Below are positions 1 to 8,324 of a stretch of 64,000 bases of DNA, in pieces. The notes below the pieces were generated by a model. It was not told the origin of the DNA. It searched no databases and saw only the letters and a list, made by a program, of their open reading frames with translations. Source of the stretch: Euryarchaeota archaeon UBA463. Its GTDB lineage: Archaea; Thermoplasmatota; Poseidoniia; Poseidoniales; Thalassarchaeaceae. Made by a program: the position numbers and the translations under genes. The DNA lies in assembly GCA_002501805.1 (NCBI GenBank), contig DAOI01000003.1, forward strand, positions 40,259-104,258. Reading direction: 5' to 3'. How positions within the stretch are numbered: the stretch's first letter is position 1; each line of letters starts with the position of its first letter.

Positions 1-507
1 TATGGAGTAGAACAATTTTATCGTGATGTCAGAATATCTAAGATATGGGAGGGCACCAATGGCGTTCAGGCACTGGATCTCGCAGGTAGAAAAATTACAC
101 AGAATATGGGCAAAAATCTTCGCCATCTCATGTGGCCACTAACTGAATTTATCGAAGAGAACCGAGATATACCTGAAATGTCAGAATTTAACAAGCCTCT
201 TCACCAAGGAGTAAGAGGCCTCCAACAGCTGACACTACTGTTGATCGCAGAAGGACAAGCCAACCCTCATTTCCTAGCCGCGGGCGCTACCGACTATTGT
301 AGGTACTTCGGTAATGTACTATTGGCATACATGTGGGCTAAGATAGCCAAGACAGCCATCAAGAAGAAAGGCGATCCTTTCTACGATGCCAAACTAGGAA
401 GTGCACGATTCTTCTTCAAGAGAATATTCCCAGAGACGGTAAGCTTGGCAGCAAAGATTCAGTCTGGTCATAAGTCTGTGATGGAATTTCCAACGGAGAT
501 GTTTTGA
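1..507 (+). CDS. acyl-CoA dehydrogenase, C-terminal part (cut by window start)
   Basis: The reading frame is open from base 1 to the TGA at 505-507, so only the last 168 codons are present. The opening residues (YRDVRISKIWEGTNGVQALD) are the typical acyl-CoA dehydrogenase motif near the end of the catalytic domain, where the Glu/Gly-Thr-Asn stretch contacts flavin and substrate. It is followed by about 130 residues of helical C-terminal extension of the kind found in the larger acyl-CoA dehydrogenases. The family catalyses FAD-dependent alpha,beta-dehydrogenation of acyl-CoA in beta-oxidation. The stop overlaps by one base the ATG of the acyl-CoA-binding protein gene, so the two are probably co-transcribed. 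Chain-length preference cannot be judged. Confidence 0.9.
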   Translation, partial: YGVEQFYRDVRISKIWEGTNGVQALDLAGRKITQNMGKNLRHLMWPLTEFIEENRDIPEMSEFNKPLHQGVRGLQQLTLLLIAEGQANPHFLAAGATDYCRYFGNVLLAYMWAKIAKTAIKKKGDPFYDAKLGSARFFFKRIFPETVSLAAKIQSGHKSVMEFPTEMF

Positions 508-773
508 TGACGGGAAAGGCTAGCCAATCACTGAAAATAAAATTTAAAAGATCATCAAAAAAGGTATGGGATTTATCAGAAAGGCCTTCAAACAATCAAC
601 TCCTAGAATTGTATGCCCTATTCAAACAAGCTACTGATGGGGATTGCCAAGGTAGAGCAAGTGGCGGAATGAAGGAGAGGGCAAAATGGAAGGCATGGAA
701 CGCTATTTCAGGAATGTCCGAATCCGAAGCCATGGAAAGATATTGTTCCATAGTGGATGAGTTGGATGGATGA
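507..773 (+). CDS. acyl-CoA-binding protein (ACBP)
   Basis: An 88-residue protein, the usual ACBP size. It shows the family pattern: a LELYALFKQAT helix, a short G-containing turn, the KWKAWNA segment with the CoA-contacting Lys and Trp, then GMS-x-x-EAM-x-x-Y near the end. ACBPs bind long-chain acyl-CoA thioesters in the cytosol and hand them to enzymes. The ATG at 507 overlaps the TGA of the acyl-CoA dehydrogenase; a TTG three bases earlier is possible but less likely. The position directly after an acyl-CoA dehydrogenase suggests it serves fatty-acid breakdown. ACBP is common in eukaryotes and patchy in prokaryotes, so acquisition by transfer is plausible (inference). Confidence 0.9.
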   Translation: MTGKASQSLKIKFKRSSKKVWDLSERPSNNQLLELYALFKQATDGDCQGRASGGMKERAKWKAWNAISGMSESEAMERYCSIVDELDG

Positions 774-785
774 TGAGGTGATTAG

Positions 786-1286
786 GTGCCAATCGATGAC
801 ACCAAGCTAATCTCGGAATACAAATCACTAACTGGCCGGATAAAATTTAGAATATTCACAGCTCTATCTATGCCTGCAGCTTGGTTTTCTGGACTAAGAA
901 TGGACGTCCTTGACAGTGATAAATGCGTTACATCATTACCAGGTGGATGGAGATCTCAGAACCCATTCAAGACAATGTATTGGGCAGTCCAGGGGATGGG
1001 CGCAGAACTAGCAACTGGAGCAGCCCCCTTTGCCATATCAAGATCAATGGATGAGAAGCTAAGGATGTTCGTTATTAGTACAGAGGCAAAATTCGTTAAG
1101 AGGGCTAAAGGTAGAATTACATTCACTTGCTCAGATGTGTCCAAAGCTAGAGAGGCTATTGAAGAGAGTTTGGAGAAAGGTGAGGCTGTTGATGTTGATC
1201 TAATTTCAGTAGGAAAAGACTCGTCAGGAGATGTGGTTTCAGAATGGGTCTTCAAGTGGAACCTTCTCGCTATTAACAGGAAGTGA
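786..1286 (+). CDS. DUF4442 family protein, hotdog-fold thioesterase-like
   Basis: A 166-residue protein starting at GTG 786, twelve bases after the ACBP stop. The segment NPFKTMYWAVQGMGAELATG matches the DUF4442 family pattern, in which a PF-x-x-M-Y/F-W-A-A-Q helix is followed by an AELATG turn; these are hotdog-fold proteins related to acyl-CoA thioesterases. Substrate is not shown by sequence. Its place between ACBP and an NMO-like flavoprotein suggests hydrolysis or handling of acyl-CoA intermediates (inference). The gene ends four bases before the likely TTG start of the next gene. Confidence 0.75.
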   Translation: MPIDDTKLISEYKSLTGRIKFRIFTALSMPAAWFSGLRMDVLDSDKCVTSLPGGWRSQNPFKTMYWAVQGMGAELATGAAPFAISRSMDEKLRMFVISTEAKFVKRAKGRITFTCSDVSKAREAIEESLEKGEAVDVDLISVGKDSSGDVVSEWVFKWNLLAINRK

Positions 1287-1290
1287 TTTA

Positions 1291-2286
1291 TTGGTAGAGA
1301 CACGACTTACACAAGACGCTGGAATCGAATATCCAATTATCTGTGGAGCTATGTATCCATGCTCTAACCCAGAACTAGTCGCCGCCGCTTCAGAGGGAGG
1401 AGGAATTGCAATAGTACAACCAGTGTCCCTGACTATGGTGCACGGTTACAACAAGCCAGATACCAAAGAGGGCTTGAGGTCAGCTATTCGCCATATCAGG
1501 ACCATGACAACTAATCCAATAGGATTCAATGCACTAATAGAAAAAGGTAGTGAAAAGTATCTCCAGAGAATGTCCGAATGGATCGACATAGCTCTGGAAG
1601 AAGGAATAAGATTCTTTGTCACATCATTGGGAAAGCCCGATTGGGTTTGCGAGAGGGTCCATGCAAAAGGAGGCGTTGTATACCACGATGTAACTAACAG
1701 AACGCACGCCATAAAGGGAATTGATTGTGGTGTGGATGGATTGATTTGTGTTAATAACAGGGCAGGAGGGCATCTAGGTGATCTTTCAATGGAGCAGATG
1801 TATGAGGATCTGTCTGATCTTGGTGTCCCGCTTATCTGCGCTGGTGGGATTGGCAGTGAAAAGGAACTCATCGTTGCTATGGAGATGGGATATGATGGAG
1901 TACAGATGGGTACGAGGTTCATTGCTACACACGAATGTACAACTCCACAGGATTACAAAGATGCCATAGTCAATGCGAAAGAGGAAGATATAACATGGAC
2001 AACAAAACTCACTGGTGTGCCTATTGCAGTCATAGAAACAAAAGGCTCCAAAAAGCATAGTAATTGGCTTATCAGGAGACTTCTAAAGAGTAGATTCAAG
2101 CATCGAGTCAGGGTATTGATAACAGGTATCTCATTCTGGAGAATGAGATCATTAGCTAGGGGAAAGAAATCTTCAGCGAAAGATTTGTGGTCCGCTGGAA
2201 AAAGCGTTGAGACAGTAGATGATATAGAATCGGCAACATCAATCATGAGGAGTCTGGGGCATTCTCTGGAATCAAAGGATGCTTGA
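1291..2286 (+). CDS. nitronate monooxygenase / FabK-like FMN-dependent enzyme
   Basis: 331 residues from TTG 1291; an in-frame ATG at 1231 lies inside the preceding gene and is rejected. The N-terminal GIEYPIICGAMYPCSNPELV segment, the NNRAGGHLG flavin-phosphate motif near residue 155, and the AGGIGSEKEL...GYDGVQMGTRFIAT segment near residues 185-215 are typical of the 2-nitropropane dioxygenase/NMO TIM-barrel family, which also contains the enoyl-ACP reductase FabK. It could oxidise alkyl nitronates or act on unsaturated acyl thioesters; the lipid-gene neighbours favour the second, but this is inference. It ends at the TGA 2284-2286, tail to tail with the next gene and with no gap. Confidence 0.8.
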   Translation: MVETRLTQDAGIEYPIICGAMYPCSNPELVAAASEGGGIAIVQPVSLTMVHGYNKPDTKEGLRSAIRHIRTMTTNPIGFNALIEKGSEKYLQRMSEWIDIALEEGIRFFVTSLGKPDWVCERVHAKGGVVYHDVTNRTHAIKGIDCGVDGLICVNNRAGGHLGDLSMEQMYEDLSDLGVPLICAGGIGSEKELIVAMEMGYDGVQMGTRFIATHECTTPQDYKDAIVNAKEEDITWTTKLTGVPIAVIETKGSKKHSNWLIRRLLKSRFKHRVRVLITGISFWRMRSLARGKKSSAKDLWSAGKSVETVDDIESATSIMRSLGHSLESKDA

Positions 2287-5200
2287 TCAGGAGTCCAAGT
2301 ATGCCAGCTTGTTAAGCTGTTGAAGATCACCAATTACGCCAAAACCAAACTCTTCTTCTAACGCTCTTGAGACTAGTTTGAAGTCGGAGTCCCTGGTTGC
2401 AACAACTACACTTCCAACACCCACAGAGAAAGAATCGGCAATAACGGCGGCACTCTTCATTATATCACAATCCCCCTTCTCTGGGTAAATTGACTCCCCC
2501 CCTATCTCTGTTCTTGCGGGGATATCTTCCTTATGCTCCCTCTTATGCTGATCTACTACTCTGAAAATCTCTCTATGATTGGTCAGGAAAACTTCTAGAT
2601 CTATTTCATTGGAGACACTCTCCAGATTATCTCCGTCCCAGTTGTTGAAGATTGAAATTATGGAAGATACTCTCTCTTGTAGAAACTTCTCAGAGACAAC
2701 CTCGTCCCATGACGACCTTTCAATATACACGTTTTCAAATAAGTCCAGAACTATATCAGGAGATTTAACACGATTCATGAACTCTCCCATTGCGGCCCTA
2801 GGAATATTCAGTAGCACGCGATCCTCCTTGGCAAGGGACCTCAACTTCCAGTGAAATGCCCTTTGCATCGTCCAATCAAAACTACCAAGGCTATCTGGAG
2901 ATAATTCTCTTAGTAAATCATCCTTGAGGGCATCTATCAGAATATTTGTATCCACCAACACCAAAGGCTTCAGGCCCAAGCTACCAAGGGTCTTTCTTTC
3001 CCTAACTGAAATCTTTCCCGACTGTCTCGTAAACAGATTCCTCTGAGTATTCTGCAGGATTTTCTTCTCCCTACCTTCGAACTCTCCAGATTTCAAAGCT
3101 CTCTCAAACATCCTAAGAGCTCTAATCGGACTCATTTCAGCAACTTGCTCAATAACAGTAACAATTGAAAAGGTATTTTTCTCCTTGGACCTCATTTCAG
3201 AATCAAATCTCCTCTCAAGATCAGATCTCCTAGATTGCGATGAATGGCTCATCTTCATTATAGCCGCCATTACCCTGCCCTGGAAAGGATCTATTGGGAG
3301 TCCATGCTCAACAGGATACATTTTGATCGATTCCAGAGACTCGACGATAGAGGCACTATCTCCCTCGTCATCCCCGCTGCGCTGCTCGTTGCTTACATGT
3401 TCTATTACTCTCGATGTAGCTCCCAACTGATTCTTTTCTGTATGATCTTTACAGACATTGAGATACATTTTGAATCTGTTTGTTACTGAGGCAGAGAGAG
3501 TGGGATATGCATCAATAAGGGAAACCGCCTCCTTCCATCCTCCTCCATGTGCGAACGAAATCAGAGACCATCGGAGAAATATTGCGGATCTTTCAATATC
3601 TATTTCCATCAGCTTGGAAGCCGCATCTTTGTACGCCCATGCCGAACCAATCAAATCACCACTCCTCTCTAGTAGAGCGGCCTTAACAATCTGGCATTCG
3701 GGACTTTTACTATCATTCTCCCTATACCAGGAATCCAATGACTCAATGCCTACAGAGTGTTCGAAAACTAGGTCAGAGGCGAACCTTATTGTTCTCATAG
3801 AAACGCTATCCGATGAAATCACTGATTCAAGAGAGGAAATAGCTTGGTCCCTACTGGGACCCTCCCCATTTTGGAGATTTACAGCTGCCCTATTGAGAAT
3901 CAGTGCAGTTATGACCGCCTCGAAAAGCCTCCTCTCTAATAATGTCAAATCTGCATCGTTAACCGAATTAACTAACTTCTCTATTCTTACTTCCTTAACT
4001 ATTCCATCCCCTTCTGGCCCCAGAGCCATCCTAACCTCTTTCAGAGTCTTCAGTCCTTCAGAATCCAACTTATCATGAACCGCCTCAAGATTGCTGCTTA
4101 TTCCATCAAGGAGAGAGATCAGGCCCACACACACCTCAGAAAGTACCCCGTCCCTCTCTGCCTCTTCTATTGATGCAAGAGCTACTCTTCTTGCTTCCAA
4201 CAATTTGGATGAAATCCCTACGGAGTCTTTTGCAGTAATCAAGTGCCACGACAACATGACACGAAATGGATACGCTCTCTGTAACGAAACCTCATCAATT
4301 AGCATGTCAGTTAGCCCCTTTATTTCTGCTGACATGGTAAACGACGATATGATCTCATCAGTATACCTGATTTGATCAATTTTGGAGAGAATACTAGCCG
4401 CCATTGTCCTAACATGGGATGGAGAATTAGGATGAGAAAGAGCCAATCTGAGACACTCTTCATTGAGTTCTGGCAGGCCAGAGACTATGGAATCAAGTGA
4501 AATCCCCGTAGAATCACTTGATATCATAGTCAAGCATGTCTTAAGTCCTCTGAGATCATTTACTGCCTTCCCTTCAATGTAGTTTAGAGCAGTAGAGAAA
4601 TCTCCAGATTCAACGAGTCCTTCTGATGCTATCCAGGCTAACTTGGATGGAATGCTCCTACCACTCTCTTCGATAATAGAAACGCCCTCCATTGCTAATT
4701 CAAGAGTCATTTCCGTAGGATAAAGATCCACTCTGAGCCATCCTTCTATTTTGATTGCAGAAGATAACTTATCCTCCTCCTTCCTCTCGACAGTCAGGCT
4801 CCAGTCACAATCCTCCTCCTCTCTCAGAGAAATTAGAACACCAAGGTCCCTAGCCACTTCAGAACAGTCTCCTTCTATACTTTCTAACACTCTTCTGGCC
4901 CTATCAGACTGAGCCGCAGCCAACAATAGGCCCTCAAGTAGCATCGCATCTCCTTCCAAGCCCATTAACGAAGGAGACATCCAATCTTCCCAAAGTTTAC
5001 GTCGAGGATTTTTCCTCAAGTCTTTCTCAATCTTCTGAATAACTTTCAATTGTGAAGCTGAAAGTTTGAACGGTGCAACCAAATTCAACCAGCTTCTGAG
5101 TGATTCGTTATCAGAATAATCTATCCTTGACCCGAATATCCACGGATCTCTTTCTCCAAAACTAGATTCAGGCTCCACAATCGGGAAAAGACCCAGTTCT

Positions 5201-5655
5201 GCCAGAAGGGGGGACTCTCTTGCAAGCCTCTCCCATACAGGATGAACTCCATTCCTACACTCCTGCCTTATCACATCCATCTCTTGATCCCAAGACGCCT
5301 TCCACTCATCTTTACCAAGCCTATTTTTTTGTGCTATGAGTACAGCAAGTCTGTATCCACAGGAATAACCACTGGAGATAGCAGCATCCGGTGAAGCGAG
5401 TTTATCCGAAGTCGTAGTAATCTTTCCACGACCCCCTCTTCTTCCTACTCTACGTGAGCGATTCTTTCTCATATTATCATCAGAGCCGACCATATCAACG
5501 GCCTCCTTACTAGCGGCAATCAAAGCAAGAGCCTTCCAACTCGGATCTTGTAGCAATGACCACGAGGGGGCATTAGTAAGCTTCTTTCTCCGTGTTGCTT
5601 CATGGTCACCAGACCTGCTTAGTATCTCCAAACAGTCCAGAAGGTACTCCTCCAT
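2287..5655 (-). CDS. large helical protein with C-terminal PIN-domain nuclease
   Basis: 1122 residues. Residues 1 to about 895 are mostly predicted helical with no fold I recognise: an N-terminal basic stretch (around 63-80, rich in Arg/Gly), then long acidic and Ser/Leu-rich helices resembling a repeat solenoid. From about residue 898 a PIN-type nuclease domain begins: LVLVDTNILID with the first acidic residue (D902), GEF at about 957-959, acidic KGDCD near 1061-1065 and ATRDSDFKL near 1087-1095. These are the four acidic positions expected for a metal-dependent PIN RNase. No antitoxin-like partner is adjacent. A housekeeping RNA-processing role or a defence role are both possible. It starts at ATG 5655 and is divergent from the 5759 gene. 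Confidence 0.75.
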   Translation of the reverse strand: MEEYLLDCLEILSRSGDHEATRRKKLTNAPSWSLLQDPSWKALALIAASKEAVDMVGSDDNMRKNRSRRVGRRGGRGKITTTSDKLASPDAAISSGYSCGYRLAVLIAQKNRLGKDEWKASWDQEMDVIRQECRNGVHPVWERLARESPLLAELGLFPIVEPESSFGERDPWIFGSRIDYSDNESLRSWLNLVAPFKLSASQLKVIQKIEKDLRKNPRRKLWEDWMSPSLMGLEGDAMLLEGLLLAAAQSDRARRVLESIEGDCSEVARDLGVLISLREEEDCDWSLTVERKEEDKLSSAIKIEGWLRVDLYPTEMTLELAMEGVSIIEESGRSIPSKLAWIASEGLVESGDFSTALNYIEGKAVNDLRGLKTCLTMISSDSTGISLDSIVSGLPELNEECLRLALSHPNSPSHVRTMAASILSKIDQIRYTDEIISSFTMSAEIKGLTDMLIDEVSLQRAYPFRVMLSWHLITAKDSVGISSKLLEARRVALASIEEAERDGVLSEVCVGLISLLDGISSNLEAVHDKLDSEGLKTLKEVRMALGPEGDGIVKEVRIEKLVNSVNDADLTLLERRLFEAVITALILNRAAVNLQNGEGPSRDQAISSLESVISSDSVSMRTIRFASDLVFEHSVGIESLDSWYRENDSKSPECQIVKAALLERSGDLIGSAWAYKDAASKLMEIDIERSAIFLRWSLISFAHGGGWKEAVSLIDAYPTLSASVTNRFKMYLNVCKDHTEKNQLGATSRVIEHVSNEQRSGDDEGDSASIVESLESIKMYPVEHGLPIDPFQGRVMAAIMKMSHSSQSRRSDLERRFDSEMRSKEKNTFSIVTVIEQVAEMSPIRALRMFERALKSGEFEGREKKILQNTQRNLFTRQSGKISVRERKTLGSLGLKPLVLVDTNILIDALKDDLLRELSPDSLGSFDWTMQRAFHWKLRSLAKEDRVLLNIPRAAMGEFMNRVKSPDIVLDLFENVYIERSSWDEVVSEKFLQERVSSIISIFNNWDGDNLESVSNEIDLEVFLTNHREIFRVVDQHKREHKEDIPARTEIGGESIYPEKGDCDIMKSAAVIADSFSVGVGSVVVATRDSDFKLVSRALEEEFGFGVIGDLQQLNKLAYLDS

Positions 5656-5758
5656 AGCACAACCCCGCCTCTCGGCCTATGCGCGCTGTACATCAACACA
5701 TCGCCTTAGTAGTCTACGCGTCAGTAGAGGAAATAAGCAATCACGCCTCGGGCGATAC

Positions 5759-6235
5759 ATGGATTTTATCAGAGTGGCAATTCTGATGATTCATCCAATA
5801 CTGGCTCTCGCCTTGATATGGGCATTCATGAAACAAAGGTCTTGGAGAAGAGAAAGAGAGGGCCTACGGGGAGATGAAAGGACTTCAGCTCTGAATGAAC
5901 ACGAAAAATCAGGAAACAGAATAATGGCATATCTCATTTTTGTTATCTCGATCGCATTTATTGCACAGATTGTAGAGGCTATTATCTCTGGTCAAAGTAA
6001 TGAACAAGCACTAAAACAACTGATTCCCAATCATTACCATGGCTGGGCTGGAATTCTAGCTCTTGCACTCATGGGGTCATTATGGTATCTGGGCAGAAAG
6101 ACCAGCTCATTGAGAAGAGAAGGAGAGAATATTGCAAAAACTCGAGACTTGCACGGAAGATTAGGAGATGTAATGGCCGTGTTGGTAATCATCCATGCAT
6201 TCCTAGGATTCTTATACCTACTTCAGATAATCTGA
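5759..6235 (+). CDS. DUF4079-like four-helix membrane protein
   Basis: 158 residues with four hydrophobic segments (about 5-24, 55-75, 95-112 and 138-158). Conserved-looking features are HP in the first helix, NHYHGWAG before the third, and LHGRLGD before the fourth helix, as in the cytochrome b561-like DUF4079 family. His residues in helices could bind haem, but this is not established. It starts at ATG 5759 about 100 bases from the divergent PIN-protein gene and ends tail to tail with rnhA, abutting it. Confidence 0.55.
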   Translation: MDFIRVAILMIHPILALALIWAFMKQRSWRREREGLRGDERTSALNEHEKSGNRIMAYLIFVISIAFIAQIVEAIISGQSNEQALKQLIPNHYHGWAGILALALMGSLWYLGRKTSSLRREGENIAKTRDLHGRLGDVMAVLVIIHAFLGFLYLLQII

Positions 6236-6778
6236 CTATCTCTTACCAGGCTTCCAGAATTGAAGCGGAAGTGGCAACTCTTCTTTCATTGCTCTGAAAG
6301 CTAAATGGTCAGCACGCTCATTCCACCTGTGCCCCTCATGAGCCCTTACATGCTCCGTTGAAATAATAAAAGAGGAATCCACCTCTTCCCAGAGTGAACG
6401 AACTCTGGTTGCTAGCTCCCTGTTAGCCTTAGCCTTCCATTTACCCGTCCCTATGTTCATGGCATACTCAGAATCTCCTCTGATCACTATTTTGCCCGAA
6501 TCAAGATTCTTGAGAATCCAGATAAGTGAGTGAGCGAAAGCACTCAGCTCAGCAGTATTGTTTGAACCAACACTGGCTCCGATGTACCCCTCATCAAGTG
6601 GGTTTGTGACCACTACCCCACTCTTCTCGTTAACAACCTCTCCGTGTCCCCTGCCAATCCCGTTATCCCCGCTCACTACACAGAAACCCCATCCAGCGGG
6701 AGTCTCGGAGGTTACATTCCTGTTCTCGCCACACGAACCATCGAAGTAGATGTAAGTGGACGAGCCCCTCATCTTCAT
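6236..6778 (-). CDS. rnhA: ribonuclease HI
   Basis: 180 residues, a type 1 RNase H that cleaves RNA in RNA-DNA hybrids using two metal ions. All four acidic catalytic positions are visible: the Asp in IYFDGSC (about 13), the Glu in NTAELSAF, the Asp in IRGDSEYA, and the Asp in NERADHLA near the C-terminus, with the preceding His of VRAHEGHRWNERAD. The insertion between the first two strands (VVTNPLDEGYIGASVG) is longer than in the E. coli protein. Its ATG overlaps the TGA of gcvH (ATGA), so the two are translationally coupled although unrelated in function. Confidence 0.92.
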   Translation of the reverse strand: MKMRGSSTYIYFDGSCGENRNVTSETPAGWGFCVVSGDNGIGRGHGEVVNEKSGVVVTNPLDEGYIGASVGSNNTAELSAFAHSLIWILKNLDSGKIVIRGDSEYAMNIGTGKWKAKANRELATRVRSLWEEVDSSFIISTEHVRAHEGHRWNERADHLAFRAMKEELPLPLQFWKPGKR

Positions 6779-7158
6779 TCCTCTATGAGCCCACGATAAG
6801 TAGTCCCATCTAGCAAAGACGCAAGCTCGGAATTATCAGAAATAGACATTTTACAAATCCAACCCTCCCCATAAGGATCTTCATTGATCAGCTCGGGAGA
6901 GTCCTCTAAAGACTCATTGATCTCGATAACTTCACCACTTATTGGAGCGTAAATCTCACTAACCGACTTTACAGACTCCACACTAGCGAATGAGTCCATC
7001 GAACCAACAACGGCACCCATTTCAGGTAGCTCTACCCATACAACATCAGTAAGGGCGTTCTGCGCATAGTCCGTAACCCCTATGACCACTGAATCTCCCT
7101 CGACCCTAATCCACTCATGTTCCTTGGTATATCTTAGCTCCTCAGGTACCTCGCTCAT
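6775..7158 (-). CDS. gcvH: glycine cleavage system H protein (lipoyl carrier)
   Basis: 127 residues, the usual size. The lipoyl-lysine is K64 in the ASVESVKSVSE hairpin, preceded by the DVVWVELPEMGA strand. H protein shuttles the aminomethyl group between P, T and L proteins of glycine cleavage, and in some organisms is also the platform for lipoate assembly. No other gcv gene is in this window. It is upstream partner of rnhA by a four-base overlap; a GAGCGAGG-type context and ATG at 7158 support the start. Confidence 0.95.
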   Translation of the reverse strand: MSEVPEELRYTKEHEWIRVEGDSVVIGVTDYAQNALTDVVWVELPEMGAVVGSMDSFASVESVKSVSEIYAPISGEVIEINESLEDSPELINEDPYGEGWICKMSISDNSELASLLDGTTYRGLIEE

Positions 7159-7210
7159 TCTCTCACCCGGCTTTACGAGGGCGACCTAGCAGTCAACCTT
7201 TCGTTTCTGC

Positions 7211-7582
7211 CTACTCCTCTTCGAGGCTCCTCTCTAAGTGTACTTTCTCTAATTCTGCCCAGGCTCCGCCCATTTTTTCGACACCAGCCTCGTCTTGCTC
7301 TCGTTTTAGTCTGGATACCATCTCATCTTCGGGTTCTCTACTTATCCAAGAGTCAAGAAAGAAACCCCCATGCTCTCTACCATCAGCTCTCCTCATTGCA
7401 AAAATTATCAATCCACAAATGGCCGCTAATGCAGGGAATGCAAACGATCTATTGTCCTCATTTGAAAAATCCTCATCTAGAATGACTAGGCTACCATCAC
7501 CAATCGATATTGAGGTGAGAAAAACCATGGATATCAGTACACCCAGCAAGACTCTCTTGAGTCGGATAGAGGGGGAGCTCAT
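7211..7582 (-). CDS. small membrane protein of unknown function
   Basis: About 123 residues from ATG 7582 (TTG 7591 is an alternative). It has two hydrophobic stretches: an N-terminal one (about residues 9-25, after positively charged RLKR) and a second at about 47-63 (FPALAAICGLIIFAMRR). The acidic loop between them (DEDFSNEDN) would be outside and the Glu/Lys-rich tail cytosolic. No family recognised. It lies in the minus-strand run between THEP1 and gcvH, with 39 bases to the THEP1 stop. Confidence 0.55.
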   Translation of the reverse strand: MSSPSIRLKRVLLGVLISMVFLTSISIGDGSLVILDEDFSNEDNRSFAFPALAAICGLIIFAMRRADGREHGGFFLDSWISREPEDEMVSRLKREQDEAGVEKMGGAWAELEKVHLERSLEEE

Positions 7583-7621
7583 GATAATCAACAGGGGGTT
7601 CAGCGAATCAACTTCTCCATC

Positions 7622-8182
7622 TCAATAGTCCTGTTGGATTAGTTTCAGTATCTTATAGGGGAGGAGCGCTCTGTTAACAGGAGTGACTTCCAGAATACGT
7701 CCATCGTCCCTCCTCCTGATGTCTTGGAGTAGTGGATGACGACTCTTTTTGTGAAGGGTCAGAAGAGAGGGCATGTCGTACTTTAGCGCCTCACGAACCG
7801 CGGATACAAAGCCCTCGCTTTCTACGGTAAACTTCCCAACTTCGTCAATCACCAAGTATTGACAATTACCAATCGCATTCAGAATCGCGGGAACCCCAAC
7901 CCTATCAATCTCACTGGGGTCAATACCGTATCCGAGTACCCTATGACGCGAGTTAATCTCCTTGTGAGCCATTATGCCCCTCTCTCCGGTTACGATATCG
8001 ACGCAAGCATAGCCAACCCTCTCGCCATTCTCAATTATTGCCTCTGATCTCATACCCGCAATCACAGGAATTCCGACAGACGCAGAACTCTCTTCTTCGA
8101 TCATTTTGACGACCTTATCGAGAACTGCTGACTTGCCCGATCTAGGCAGTCCAGTTATTCCAATCTTAGGATTGATGCCCAT
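7622..8182 (-). CDS. THEP1-type nucleoside-triphosphatase
   Basis: 186 residues from ATG 8182 (an upstream GTG at 8206 would add 8 residues). The P-loop GLPRSGKS is at residues 11-18, the family motif YACVDIVTGERG follows near 67, and the Walker B-type YLVIDEVGKF is near 118, matching the KAE/THEP1 family of NTPases that hydrolyse ATP, GTP and other NTPs. The family may act in nucleotide or RNA metabolism; its role is unknown. The preceding 140 bases hold no gene and contain the hairpin listed at 8286-8301. Confidence 0.88.
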   Translation of the reverse strand: MGINPKIGITGLPRSGKSAVLDKVVKMIEEESSASVGIPVIAGMRSEAIIENGERVGYACVDIVTGERGIMAHKEINSRHRVLGYGIDPSEIDRVGVPAILNAIGNCQYLVIDEVGKFTVESEGFVSAVREALKYDMPSLLTLHKKSRHPLLQDIRRRDDGRILEVTPVNRALLPYKILKLIQQDY

Positions 8183-8285
8183 TAGCTCCACTCTTCCATG
8201 ACACACTTACGTGATAGTACGACTAGTGTAGGATAAGCAACGATAATAGTCTATTCGGTTAATTACGTCTAATTCTTCCCCACAA

Positions 8286-8301
8286 CGGAAATCTATTTCC
8301 G
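8286..8301. repeat. perfect 7-bp inverted repeat with 2-nt loop
   Basis: CGGAAAT-CT-ATTTCCG lies 24 bases beyond the stop of the minus-strand methyltransferase-like gene (8325), in the gap before THEP1. On the minus strand it follows a CAATAAAG sequence. It could be a transcript-end hairpin or a dyad regulator site; the spacing relative to the 8325 stop favours a 3' end. Confidence 0.4.
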
Positions 8302-8324
8302 CTTTATTGATAGTTGTGCCTTGA

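Noticed and set aside
1231..1290. Upstream ATG for the NMO-like gene
   Set aside because: It lies within the last codons of the DUF4442 gene in another frame, and the family N-terminus begins only after TTG 1291.
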